This document shows positions 1 to 7,180 of a DNA stretch of 11,957 nt, one piece after another; within the stretch, counting starts at the first letter, position 1; the number at the start of each line of letters is the position of its first letter. Origin of the DNA: an uncultured Oscillospiraceae bacterium (lineage in GTDB: Bacteria; Bacillota; Clostridia; Oscillospirales; Acutalibacteraceae); contig UQQZ01000077.1 in the NCBI GenBank assembly GCA_900543305.1, forward strand, positions 1-11,957, given 5' to 3'. A model generated the notes under the pieces. It was given only the letters and a program-made list of their open reading frames with translations. It made no database searches and had not been told where the DNA came from. The position numbers were made by a program, and so were the translations under genes.

Positions 1-43
1 CACATCTCCGTCCCTCATTCCTGTCTCAGATAGAATCAGACAA

Positions 44-604
44 TCATTTTAGCTTGGCACCGTCCTGGAAGGCATTGCCCACCTTCTCGCCCAGCACCCG
101 GTATGTGTGGTGAATGGGATCAAAGGTGATGGGCCGCAGCTTTTCCGGATCGATGGTTCCGTCCTGGTCCAGAACAGACTCATCGGCGCTTACATTGACA
201 ATTTTGCCCACCAGACGGCAGCTCTCGGGATCATAGCTCACCAGTTGGCACTCCACTGCCATGGGCAGCTCGTCAATGAGAGGGGCGTCCACAAATTCCG
301 ACTTGGTGGTGTGCCAGCCGGCTTTTACCACCTTGTCCGCCACCTGATTGCCGGATTCGATGCCCACATAGTCGCAGGCCACCGCCTGTTCCGCTGTGCC
401 CATGCTCACGGTAAAGGCCTTGCGGGCCAAGATGTTGGCGGTGGTTTTATGTCCAGCGCTGATGCATATGCTCAGTTCTTGGTCTTCACTGATGCCGCCC
501 CAGGCCGCGTTCATGGCATCAGGAGTGCCGTCTTCATTGTAGGTGGCCAGAATAAAGACCGGCTGAGGATAAGTCCAGGTCTTGGCTCCAAAATTCTTAC
601 GCAT
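44..604 (-). CDS. Flavin reductase-like (flavoredoxin family) FMN-binding protein
   Basis: A protein of 186 residues that reads as a flavin reductase-like split-barrel protein. Such proteins bind FMN in the cytoplasm and pass electrons from a nicotinamide or a protein partner; the actual substrate cannot be read from the sequence. The N-terminal part carries the family pattern: a WTYPQPVFILAT strand (residues 10-21), then DGTPDAMNAAWGG (26-37), the usual flavin-contacting stretch, and the ISAGHKTTANI segment (48-58). Length is typical for the single-domain family. I chose the ATG at 602-604 because an AAGGAGGA ribosome binding site lies just upstream on the minus strand. The frame is open another 40 codons upstream, but that part has no such site and overlaps the promoter. 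No convincing terminator is visible after the gene within the window. Confidence 0.88.
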   Translation of the reverse strand: MRKNFGAKTWTYPQPVFILATYNEDGTPDAMNAAWGGISEDQELSICISAGHKTTANILARKAFTVSMGTAEQAVACDYVGIESGNQVADKVVKAGWHTTKSEFVDAPLIDELPMAVECQLVSYDPESCRLVGKIVNVSADESVLDQDGTIDPEKLRPITFDPIHHTYRVLGEKVGNAFQDGAKLK

Positions 605-649
605 AACAATTCCTCCTTGTGATGTTCCCACATACATTGCTTTATCATA

Positions 650-655
650 AGTATA
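650..655 (-). promoter_or_regulatory. Extended -10 promoter element for the flavin reductase gene
   Basis: On the minus strand the sequence TGgTATACT (TATACT at 655-650) lies about 45 bases before the start codon. This is an extended -10 element like those of other genes in this window. The -35 region is weak (TGTTTC at a 17-base spacing), which the TGn extension could compensate for. It overlaps the alternative upstream reading frame, supporting the internal start at 604. Confidence 0.45.
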
Positions 656-781
656 CCACAAGTTCCGGCTTTGAAACAGGAGGAGTGGTAGCTTATCGGG
701 AAATTGGATCATTATTCCTTGCAACGGATTTTGTTGACTAAAATCGTCATGCCGATACCGCCTGGATGTAAGACTATAAAA

Positions 782-3700
782 TCATTGCCGTGCCTGCAGG
801 TCCTCCAGAATGCGGTTGAGCACCTGAGCAACGTTTTCCGGCTTCAGGCAGATAAAGGAGGCAAGCCCCGAATGGCCCTTGGCGTTGACAATCAGATTGT
901 TTTTCCCTTTGGCGGTGAAAGGCTCCAGATCCTCCAGGGTGACGCCGCCCTGATTGGAGCCGGACTCCCGGTACAGGATGCCGCTGGTGAACAACAGAAA
1001 CCCATTTTTGGCGTTTCCCGTTATCGTGGCGTCGAATAATGCCAGAACATAGGGGACCAGTTCCCCCTTGGGGTCGTCCCCGTAGCTTTTCAGGGCGTTG
1101 CGCAATTTCTTTTCCGGAATGTCGGTAAAGGCCGTGTAGAAATCTATTGGTTTGTATTCGGCCATCAGCTGCTGGATGATCTGAGCCATGGTGACCTGGG
1201 GTTCCGGTGATTCTGGCTCCTCTGGGATGGGCGCAGGTTCTTCTGAAGTAGACATGAGTTTCTCCGAGACGGACGCGAACTCTTCCTGCTGGGGTTGACG
1301 AGTTTCCTCCCCGCTGTCTATGGTTTCTCCGCCAAAAACGTCGGCAATCACTTCCAACGCGGGGGAATCCTCCAGCTCCTCCGGCAGGTATTCCAGGTTG
1401 TCCAGAAACTCCAGGAAAAAGGCGTTGGTCTCGTCCTCAGGATCTTTGATCTTTTCTTTCAGATCCCACAGGCGATCCCGGTACTCCCCTAGAGAAACAT
1501 TGCCCAGGTCGGTGAGTTTCCACAACAGGTAGGTTTGCTTGGTAAATTCATTGTCACTTCCCAAATGTGCTTTCAGCAAGGGATAAGCCTGGGCAAACGT
1601 GGCGGAACAGCCGGGCCACCCCAGAAAGTCTGACTGCATGCAGCAGGCCATGAATTTCATATATCCATCCAGAGACAGGAAAGAACCATAGGTGCCGCTG
1701 GTTTCTCCATAGTAAGCTTTGCTGGTCTCCAGCAGCTTTGTGGTGACCTCCTGTCCCAGCTGATAATCCCCGGTGTTGGCGTACACCCGTCCTTCCAGGA
1801 AATACCATTGGAACGTCTCCCGGCTTTCAGGACCGTAAATCCTAAGCGTCAGCTGGCGGCCTTCCTCCACCAGGGCGTAGATGGCGTCCTTATCCTCCAG
1901 GGTAAATTCTTCCGCCAGGATGCGCTCTCTCAGCTCCTTCTGAATCTGGATCAGGCGGGGGTCTGCGGACGCAGCAGGTCTTCCAGACTGGGAAACCTGT
2001 CCTTGAGGCACCCGCTGGCGCCAAGCTTGCGCCTCCTGAAGAAGATCCATCACCCCATAGGCTTCCTCTAGCAGCTGGGCGGTACGGGCGGCGTAAGCGC
2101 TGTTTCCGCTCTGCTGGAACAGGTTCCAGAGAGGCTCCGCCTGTTTTACAAAGTCTGTCAGGTTCATGCGGCAGAACGCCACGTACTGGTATTGTTCCAG
2201 CACAGTGTACAGGGTCGGCAGGTTGGCCAGCTGTTTCAGCCGCTGCAGAACGTTCTCCAAAATGGCTTGGCTTTGCTCCGGCTGAGCGGCATAGTAGAGG
2301 CCGATGCCGTTGTAGCCCTCCACCAGGGCTTCCAGGACGCCGCCGGGCCAACTCTGGGCTGCCCGCTCCTTGAGCAGGCCGATTACGGCAAAGTAGGTGT
2401 CCAGGTCCAGCCGTTTCCGCAGGGCTATCAGCGGATCATCCAGCTGGTCCAAAACCCAGTCCACACAGGCTTCCTCGCTTAGGAAGGTTTGCAGCGTGAG
2501 GCTGACAAACTTTTCCGGGGCGGTGTCAAAGTTCAGGGCAGGGGCGGGGGCTTCCTCTTTCAAGGCAGGCTTCTGGACTGTGAGAGCGCGGCTGAGGGAG
2601 GCGGGGCAGTGCTGCCGCAGCACCTCGCCCACCTTGCGCATCAGGTGAAAAGTGACACCATCTTGGGTGAGAATGAAGGAAAATCCGCACAACCGTTCCA
2701 GCAGTGTGGGGGAGAGGGCAACTCCGGCTCTTTTGGCAAAGGTCAGCGCTTCTTCCTGGGTCCACTGGCCCAAAGCCGCCAGCAGGTAGCAGGCAGTCTT
2801 TTCCTCGTCGGACATGTACCGCACCACCCGCTCGTGAAGGGCGGAAGGCATGGTGTCGGATACCGTGCCTTCCCGCAGGTACTGTTCCAGGTACAGATCC
2901 AGGCTCACAGGCAGGCCGTCGCTGAGGGCGCAGATCTGATTTCGGACAGCTTTGTCTCCTACACCGGCTGACTGGAGAAATTCCTGGGCATCGCTGTCCG
3001 CCAAGGCCCCCAGCAGATACTGGTGCAGCACGTTGTCCCAGGTACCGGGTGCGTCCAGCTGAGGCCATTTCAGCTTTTCCCGGCCTCCCAGCACCCACAA
3101 AGTGTTGGGCAGCCGGGGAATCAGTCCCTGAGGTCCCCGGAGCCACAGGTCACTTTGGAGGGGTTCTCCCACTCCGGCAAACTCGTTGACCAGCTTTTCG
3201 TAGGTGTCCAGGAAGATCACAAAGGGCTGCTTTTCCTTCTTGAGGTTTGCCCGGAGATCCGAGGCAAAGTACGCCGGCAGCTGGTCCCGCAGCTGGCGAA
3301 TGTCCATGGTCTCAAAAGAGTGAAGCAACTGTTTCTTGTTGGAAAACAGATTTCGGGCTACAGCCACGCCCTCGTCCACCAGTTTCAGAATGCCGCTGAT
3401 CATGCTGGTGCCGGGGATCATGGAGGCGGCATCGCAAAGAAAGTTCAGCACCTGGCTGCCGCCCACAAAAGACTGAATCTCCGCCTGGTCCCCGTCTTCC
3501 CCAATCCGGCAGAGGAAGATGTAACAGGCCACGTCAAACAGGGGAAACTGAAAGTTGTAAGCTTGGGAGAGCTTCTTTTTCAGCAGGCCTATCACCCGGT
3601 AGGACTCCCGCCGCTCCACAAAGTCAAAGTCCAGTTCCACGTATTTTGCCCCGGGGCAGCGCTCCCGCAGCTCCTTTTCCAGCTGGCTGTGGAGGGAGGT

Positions 3701-3862
3701 TTTCCCCATGCCGCCCACGCCGTAGTAGTGGAGCACCAGGGGCTCCTCCAGCCCTTGCTGGGCGGCGGAAAAGGCCTGCCAGAAGGCATGGCGGGGCTCT
3801 ACCCGGTCCACAAAGATCCGCTCGGCCTTGGGCTGTTCCAAATCGTCCAGAATAAACTTCAT
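782..3862 (-). CDS. Large STAND-type P-loop NTPase with helical repeats and C-terminal PH-like domain
   Basis: A single-chain ATPase of 1026 residues, probably a nucleotide-controlled signalling switch. Visible parts in order: a short N-terminus with no recognisable effector; Walker A GVGGMGKTS (48-56, Lys54/Thr55); a hydrophobic helical insertion (about 132-172); Walker B FVIFLD (214-219); a GGRE sensor-like motif (259-262); a GLPVSL motif (316-321) matching the GLPL signature of NB-ARC/STAND proteins; a likely winged helix (350-420); a long alpha-helical, TPR-like region (about 450-830); an acidic Pro/Glu linker (850-888); and a C-terminal domain (about 935-1024) whose pattern ALFDATITGNAKNGFLLFTS resembles bacterial PH-like modules. 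No membrane segment or signal peptide is clear. The start has AAAGGAG upstream. It is transcribed alone from a promoter about 180 bases upstream; no clear terminator separates it from the next minus-strand gene. STAND proteins can act as regulators or phage sensors; the role here is unknown. Confidence 0.8.
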   Translation of the reverse strand: MKFILDDLEQPKAERIFVDRVEPRHAFWQAFSAAQQGLEEPLVLHYYGVGGMGKTSLHSQLEKELRERCPGAKYVELDFDFVERRESYRVIGLLKKKLSQAYNFQFPLFDVACYIFLCRIGEDGDQAEIQSFVGGSQVLNFLCDAASMIPGTSMISGILKLVDEGVAVARNLFSNKKQLLHSFETMDIRQLRDQLPAYFASDLRANLKKEKQPFVIFLDTYEKLVNEFAGVGEPLQSDLWLRGPQGLIPRLPNTLWVLGGREKLKWPQLDAPGTWDNVLHQYLLGALADSDAQEFLQSAGVGDKAVRNQICALSDGLPVSLDLYLEQYLREGTVSDTMPSALHERVVRYMSDEEKTACYLLAALGQWTQEEALTFAKRAGVALSPTLLERLCGFSFILTQDGVTFHLMRKVGEVLRQHCPASLSRALTVQKPALKEEAPAPALNFDTAPEKFVSLTLQTFLSEEACVDWVLDQLDDPLIALRKRLDLDTYFAVIGLLKERAAQSWPGGVLEALVEGYNGIGLYYAAQPEQSQAILENVLQRLKQLANLPTLYTVLEQYQYVAFCRMNLTDFVKQAEPLWNLFQQSGNSAYAARTAQLLEEAYGVMDLLQEAQAWRQRVPQGQVSQSGRPAASADPRLIQIQKELRERILAEEFTLEDKDAIYALVEEGRQLTLRIYGPESRETFQWYFLEGRVYANTGDYQLGQEVTTKLLETSKAYYGETSGTYGSFLSLDGYMKFMACCMQSDFLGWPGCSATFAQAYPLLKAHLGSDNEFTKQTYLLWKLTDLGNVSLGEYRDRLWDLKEKIKDPEDETNAFFLEFLDNLEYLPEELEDSPALEVIADVFGGETIDSGEETRQPQQEEFASVSEKLMSTSEEPAPIPEEPESPEPQVTMAQIIQQLMAEYKPIDFYTAFTDIPEKKLRNALKSYGDDPKGELVPYVLALFDATITGNAKNGFLLFTSGILYRESGSNQGGVTLEDLEPFTAKGKNNLIVNAKGHSGLASFICLKPENVAQVLNRILEDLQARQ

Positions 3863-3989
3863 GATTTTCTCACTCCTTTATGTGGACCACCTGCTGTGTC
3901 TTTGGGGAATCCCCTTCCTTGGCGGACTCCTCTTTGAAAAAGCATTTTCTGAAAAGGTTTGATTTTCACATTTCCGTTATGCTCCACTA

Positions 3990-4014
3990 GAGAGCTCTAA
4001 ATTTTCCGGCTCTC
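3990..4014. repeat. Inverted repeat in the STAND gene leader
   Basis: GAGAGC (3990-3995) and GCTCTC (4009-4014) are perfect inverted repeats separated by 13 bases, about 25 bases downstream of the predicted minus-strand promoter. It could be an operator or an RNA hairpin in the leader; it has no T-tract after it in either direction. Confidence 0.35.
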
Positions 4015-4041
4015 AAAAGTCCCAGAGAAATATACAAGATT

Positions 4042-4070
4042 ATTATAAAAGAAACTACATTATATTGCAA
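4042..4070 (-). promoter_or_regulatory. Promoter of the STAND NTPase gene
   Basis: On the minus strand TTGCAA (4070-4065) and TATAAT (4047-4042) are separated by exactly 17 bases, the ideal spacing for a housekeeping sigma factor. This gives a leader of roughly 170 nt before the start at 3862. The surrounding AT-rich sequence offers a second TATAAT one helical turn or so upstream (4059-4064), so the exact start point is uncertain. Confidence 0.5.
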
Positions 4071-4261
4071 TCCATATAAAAATTTTTACGAATAGTCTTA
4101 TTGAATTTTAGAAAACCGTGTGCAGGTGGGGAGTGTATGGGGAACCAGCGTTTCTTTGCAAAAGCGGCAGATGAATCCGTTGTAGAGATTCGTTTCGATT
4201 TATGTAAGCCTGGAAGCGCCTAAGAGAACGGTGTAATTTGTCGAAAATTGACATCCTTTTC

Positions 4262-4290
4262 TTGTTGGTAGAATCTTCCTCTGGTATAAT
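4262..4290 (+). promoter_or_regulatory. Promoter of the DUF4230 operon
   Basis: TTGTTG (4262-4267), 17 bases, then an extended TGgTATAAT (TATAAT at 4285-4290). The -10 is a perfect consensus. A perfect TTGACA also occurs at 4248-4253 but is 31 bases from the -10, too far for normal pairing. The predicted leader is about 35 bases. Confidence 0.65.
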
Positions 4291-4333
4291 GAGGGTGATC
4301 ATTTGGCACTAGAAAGAAAAAGGAGCAGGGAAA

Positions 4334-4981
4334 ATGGGTTCAAAACAGAAGGAAACAAGGGGGCGGCAGGGGAAGGACCTGCTGAAATCCGTGGTGGTAA
4401 AGAACTACTCCGTTCCGGTGTGGGGACTGGGGGCGCTGATTGTGGTGATCGTGGTGCTGGTGATGGCGTTTATCGTAATTCCCACCGCCCGAAACAGCAA
4501 GAAACAGGCGGAGGTCATCACGGTGTCCACGCTTCAGGAGATTATCGATGTCAGTGAGCTGTCCACCTTTACCGCAGTCTATAACGGCATCGCCCAGGTG
4601 ATGAATCAGGACAATCCAGAGTCGGTGGACTACTACGTGTCCTACGAGGCCAAGGTGAACGCCGGCATCGACTTTGAGCAGGTGGGGATCGACCTGGATG
4701 AAGAGGCCAAGACCATTCGCATCACCATGCCTCCGGTGGAGCTTACCGAGGTGAACGTGGACATCTCCTCACTGGACTTTATCTTCTACAACCAGAAGCT
4801 GAACACCTCCACCGTGACGGAAACAGCCTATAAGGCCTGTGAGGCGGATGTGGAGAAGGAGAGCCAGGAGCAGCAGGCCATCTACGACCTGGCGGAGCAG
4901 AACGCCAAAAACGTCCTGACCGCCCTGGTGAAGCCCATCGTGGATCAGGCGGACACGGAGTACACCCTGGTGGTGGAGTGA
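4334..4981 (+). CDS. DUF4230 protein with one N-terminal membrane anchor
   Basis: A protein of 215 residues: a positively charged N-terminus (1-23), one strong transmembrane segment (about 28-50, rich in Val/Ile/Leu), then a soluble domain. The soluble part contains the pattern YEAKVNAGIDFEQVGIDLDEEAKTI (starting near residue 104), which matches DUF4230, a family of envelope-associated proteins of unknown function. With no cleavable signal visible, the soluble domain most likely sits outside the membrane, by the positive-inside rule. An AGGAG site lies 8 bases before the ATG. The stop codon overlaps the ribosome binding site of the next gene, so the two are co-transcribed and probably translationally coupled. 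The two products share a family but little close sequence identity. Function is not known. Confidence 0.82.
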   Translation: MGSKQKETRGRQGKDLLKSVVVKNYSVPVWGLGALIVVIVVLVMAFIVIPTARNSKKQAEVITVSTLQEIIDVSELSTFTAVYNGIAQVMNQDNPESVDYYVSYEAKVNAGIDFEQVGIDLDEEAKTIRITMPPVELTEVNVDISSLDFIFYNQKLNTSTVTETAYKACEADVEKESQEQQAIYDLAEQNAKNVLTALVKPIVDQADTEYTLVVE

Positions 4982-4992
4982 GGAGGAAGACC

Positions 4993-5661
4993 ATGAAAAA
5001 AATAGCATCTTGTTTTTTGGCGTTGCTTTTGACCCTCTCTCTGGCATCCTGTGGAGGTGGAAAAACCAAAGCTCCGGACATGGAGCCGGAAGTGTCCCAG
5101 ATGAAGGCTATCTGTGAGCTGGCGGTAATGGACTGCTACTATCACAACGTGGCCAAGTTCAAGGAGGAGGACGCGGAGGGCTTCCTGTTCTGGCAGAAGG
5201 ACAAGCAGTTCTGGATTGAGTACAGCGGAGTGGTGACCCTGGGGATGGATGTGTCCCAGGTGACTGTGGAGGTGAAGGACACCCAGGTGACCATCACCCT
5301 GCCCGCCGCCAAAGTGCTGAGCTGTAAGGTGGACTCCAGCTCTCTGACAGAGGATTCCTTCATTGTGGCGGACGGTTCTGCCAGCATCAACGCAGAGGAT
5401 GAGGTGGCTGCCTTTGACGCTGCCCAGACCAAGCTCCAGGAGACCGCCGCAGGCGATACGGTGCTGTTGGCCAATGCTCAGCAGCGGGCCCAGTCCCTGC
5501 TGGAGGACTACGTCATCAATGTGGGGAACCTGGGGGGGAAAGAGTACACCATTCGGTGGATCTACCTGGATGAGAACGGCGACAAAACTGGGGAAACCGT
5601 CACTAGCCAACCGGAATCCGATGAAGCCTCTGAGGTCGAGGCGGACTCTTCGGGGGAGTGA
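4993..5661 (+). CDS. DUF4230-family lipoprotein
   Basis: A protein of 222 residues with a lipoprotein signal peptide: MKK, a hydrophobic stretch of Leu/Ala/Phe, and the lipobox LASC with Cys20 as the lipid-modified residue, followed by GGG. The mature part has the DUF4230 pattern: helical start, then WIEYSGVVTLGMDVSQVTVEV with VTITLPAAKV downstream, matching YVSYEAKVNAGIDFEQVGIDL / IRITMPPVEL in the upstream protein. It should be anchored to the outer face of the cytoplasmic membrane. The start at 4993 is preferred over a GTG at 4978 because AGGAGG (4981-4986) sits correctly before it and the signal peptide begins there. The tail is acidic (EASEVEADSSGE). Likely partner of the anchored DUF4230 protein; molecular role unknown. 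Confidence 0.82.
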   Translation: MKKIASCFLALLLTLSLASCGGGKTKAPDMEPEVSQMKAICELAVMDCYYHNVAKFKEEDAEGFLFWQKDKQFWIEYSGVVTLGMDVSQVTVEVKDTQVTITLPAAKVLSCKVDSSSLTEDSFIVADGSASINAEDEVAAFDAAQTKLQETAAGDTVLLANAQQRAQSLLEDYVINVGNLGGKEYTIRWIYLDENGDKTGETVTSQPESDEASEVEADSSGE

Positions 5662-5692
5662 TGTTCCAGGCGCTTTCGAAAAAAGGATCCGG

Positions 5693-5779
5693 ATGGTGGA
5701 GAAACCTTCTCTTGCGGTCCAGCTGAGCGACAGAGAACCGACTGTGGACACCCAAGGGGTGGAGGTCTACAACGAGTAA
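5693..5779 (+). CDS. Possible 28-residue small ORF at the end of the DUF4230 operon
   Basis: Starting at ATG 5693 with an AAAGGA-type site a few bases upstream, a 28-codon frame runs to TAA at 5777-5779, between the lipoprotein stop and the operon terminator. It has the codon style of the neighbouring genes and an acidic, polar product with no membrane segment. I recognise no family. It could be a real small protein, or the surviving 3' end of a lost gene; there is also the chance of a random frame. It is reported as a weak candidate only. Confidence 0.25.
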   Translation: MVEKPSLAVQLSDREPTVDTQGVEVYNE

Positions 5780-5807
5780 GGCATAGAACACCAGCTGATG
5801 AGAAAGG

Positions 5808-5855
5808 AAACAGGACCGGGAGAACCAAATGGTTCCCTCGGCCCTGTTTTTGTTT
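5808..5855 (+). terminator. Rho-independent terminator of the DUF4230 operon
   Basis: A 19-base stem (left arm 5808-5826, right arm 5831-5849) with only two mismatches closes on the loop AAAT, and is followed by TTTTTGTTT. This is a textbook intrinsic terminator on the plus strand. Confidence 0.8.
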
Positions 5856-6265
5856 GGGAGTTTTTCACTTTTTGGACGGGCCAAACGGTCTTTGCGGTAC
5901 TGTTTCAAACGGGTTTTGCATGTGGTTTCCAGCCCCAAAATGATAGCCAGTGACAGGGGATGTTCCAATAAGCAGGCGACTCCTCTCTGCTTGAGGGTTA
6001 CCACTTTCCTTGTGAGGAACTTTTCAACCTGTCAGCGCGGGAATGTGGAAAGAAGAGCAATTTTTAAAGAGAATCTTTTTTGTCTTCCCCTTGAAACATG
6101 ACACCCAGCTGTCGCCTATCCATGGTATAATGGTCCCAGAAAACGTGGAACGCGGGCAGCGAGGTAAAAGAACCCGGCTAGTCCGGCGGCTGGCTGGAAA
6201 GCTTCCTGCGCGACTTGTCCACCACAGGTGAGAGATCATACAGAAAACCGGGAGGGAGGCGCCCT
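5856..6265. other. Intergenic region ahead of the WYL operon
   Basis: About 410 bases with no supportable gene. The first 230 bases show nothing I can name. A promoter lies at 6091-6131, followed by a GC-rich leader of about 130 bases that includes a small CCGG-ctagt-CCGG hairpin near 6175. The open frames crossing this stretch lack ribosome binding sites and family resemblance. Confidence 0.5.
6091..6131 (+). promoter_or_regulatory. Probable extended -10 promoter of the WYL operon
   Basis: TGgTATAAT (TATAAT at 6126-6131) is a perfect extended -10. The best -35-like match, TTGAAA at 6091-6096, is 29 bases away, too far for a standard promoter, so this one probably relies on the extended -10 or on an activator. 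It leaves a leader of about 130 bases before the start at 6266. Confidence 0.5.
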
Positions 6266-7168
6266 ATGAAACTGGATCGGCTCATCGGCATTTTATCCCT
6301 TTTGCTCCAACGGGAGAAGGTTACCGCACCGGAGCTGGCGGAGTGGTTTGAGGTGTCCCGCCGAACCATCCAGCGGGATTTGGAATCCCTGAGCAAAGCG
6401 GGAATTCCCCTCACTACCACCCAGGGCGCGGGAGGAGGCATCTCCATCATGGAAGGGTACCGGGTGGACCGGACCGTTCTCACCGCCCCGGAGATGCAGG
6501 CCATCCTGGCGGGGCTGCGGAGTTTGGACAGCGTCAGCGGGACCCACCGCTACGCCCAGCTGATGGAAAAGCTCAGCGCTGGATCCCACACCCTGGCACC
6601 GGGGGATGCCCATGTGCTCATCGACTTGGCTTCCTGGTACAAGGATACCCTCGCCCCCAAGATTGAGGCACTTCGGGGAGCAATGAATGATCACCGGGTG
6701 GTGCGCTTTTCCTACTTTGCCCCAGGCGGGGAGAGCCAGCGCACGGTGGAGCCCTACTATCTGGTGTTTCACTGGTCGGCCTGGTATCTCTGGGGCTGGT
6801 GCCAGAGCCGGGAGGACTTCCGTCTGTTCAAGCTGGTGCGCATGACGGAACTTTCCGTGGGGGAGGAGTTTGCCCCTCGTGAAGCGCCCCAGCCCGACTT
6901 TGACGATGCCCGGATCTTCCCGCCTGTGTACCAGGCTTTGGTGCGGTTCTCACCTCGATGGAAATGGCGGCTGGTAGAGGAGTACGGCCCGGACAGCTTC
7001 ACCGTAGAGCCGGAGGGAACGCTGCTCTTTCGCTGGGGATTCCCAGATGTGGAGGGGCTGTTGGGCTGGGTGCTCACCTTTGGGGACGGAGCGGAACTGC
7101 TGGAACCGGTAGAATTGAGGGATAGCCTGGCCCAGTTGCTGCGCCGGGCGCTGAGCCACTATGAATAG
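6266..7168 (+). CDS. WYL-domain transcriptional regulator (DeoR-like helix-turn-helix, YafY type)
   Basis: A DNA-binding regulator of 300 residues. The N-terminal winged helix-turn-helix spans about 2-60, with the recognition helix VSRRTIQRDLESL (30-42) and the wing GAGGGISIMEGYR (54-66). A WYL ligand-sensing domain covers about 135-210 with the signature residues Trp173-Tyr174-Leu175 in SAWYLWGWC, and a C-terminal WCX-like segment follows (about 225-295). WYL domains sense small molecules or nucleic acid ligands; the ligand here is unknown. Start chosen at the ATG behind GGGAGG (6250-6255). It is the first gene of a tight three-gene operon, with only 12 bases to the next start, and probably regulates that operon. 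Confidence 0.9.
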   Translation: MKLDRLIGILSLLLQREKVTAPELAEWFEVSRRTIQRDLESLSKAGIPLTTTQGAGGGISIMEGYRVDRTVLTAPEMQAILAGLRSLDSVSGTHRYAQLMEKLSAGSHTLAPGDAHVLIDLASWYKDTLAPKIEALRGAMNDHRVVRFSYFAPGGESQRTVEPYYLVFHWSAWYLWGWCQSREDFRLFKLVRMTELSVGEEFAPREAPQPDFDDARIFPPVYQALVRFSPRWKWRLVEEYGPDSFTVEPEGTLLFRWGFPDVEGLLGWVLTFGDGAELLEPVELRDSLAQLLRRALSHYE

Positions 7169-7180
7169 AGGGGGGAGACT

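Larger units (their letters stand above)
3863..4333. other. Divergent intergenic region between the STAND gene and the DUF4230 operon
   Basis: A stretch of 471 bases, clearly AT-richer than the flanking genes in its middle (about 4015-4100). It holds two outward-facing promoters (listed separately) and the roughly 170-base leader of the STAND transcript. In that leader are a GAGAGC/GCTCTC inverted repeat (3990-4014) and a GGGGAATCCCC palindrome (3904-3914). I see no protein-coding gene: the short open frames here lack ribosome binding sites. Confidence 0.6.

Noticed and set aside
1..43. Possible terminator after the flavin reductase gene
   Set aside because: A TGTCT/AGACA stem can be drawn on the minus strand but no T-tract follows it within the window.
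3023..3937. Long plus-strand open frame (304 codons) opposite the STAND gene
   Set aside because: It is antisense to a clearly real gene, lacks a ribosome binding site and has no family-like pattern; such shadows are expected in GC-rich coding DNA.
4248..4253. Perfect TTGACA upstream of the DUF4230 operon
   Set aside because: It is 31 bases from the only good -10; TTGTTG at 4262 has the correct 17-base spacing.
4108..4302. Minus-strand open frame in the divergent intergenic region
   Set aside because: No ribosome binding site, covers the DUF4230 promoter, and no recognisable product.
5829..6101. Open frame after the DUF4230 terminator
   Set aside because: It begins inside the terminator hairpin, has no ribosome binding site, and its product resembles translated non-coding sequence.
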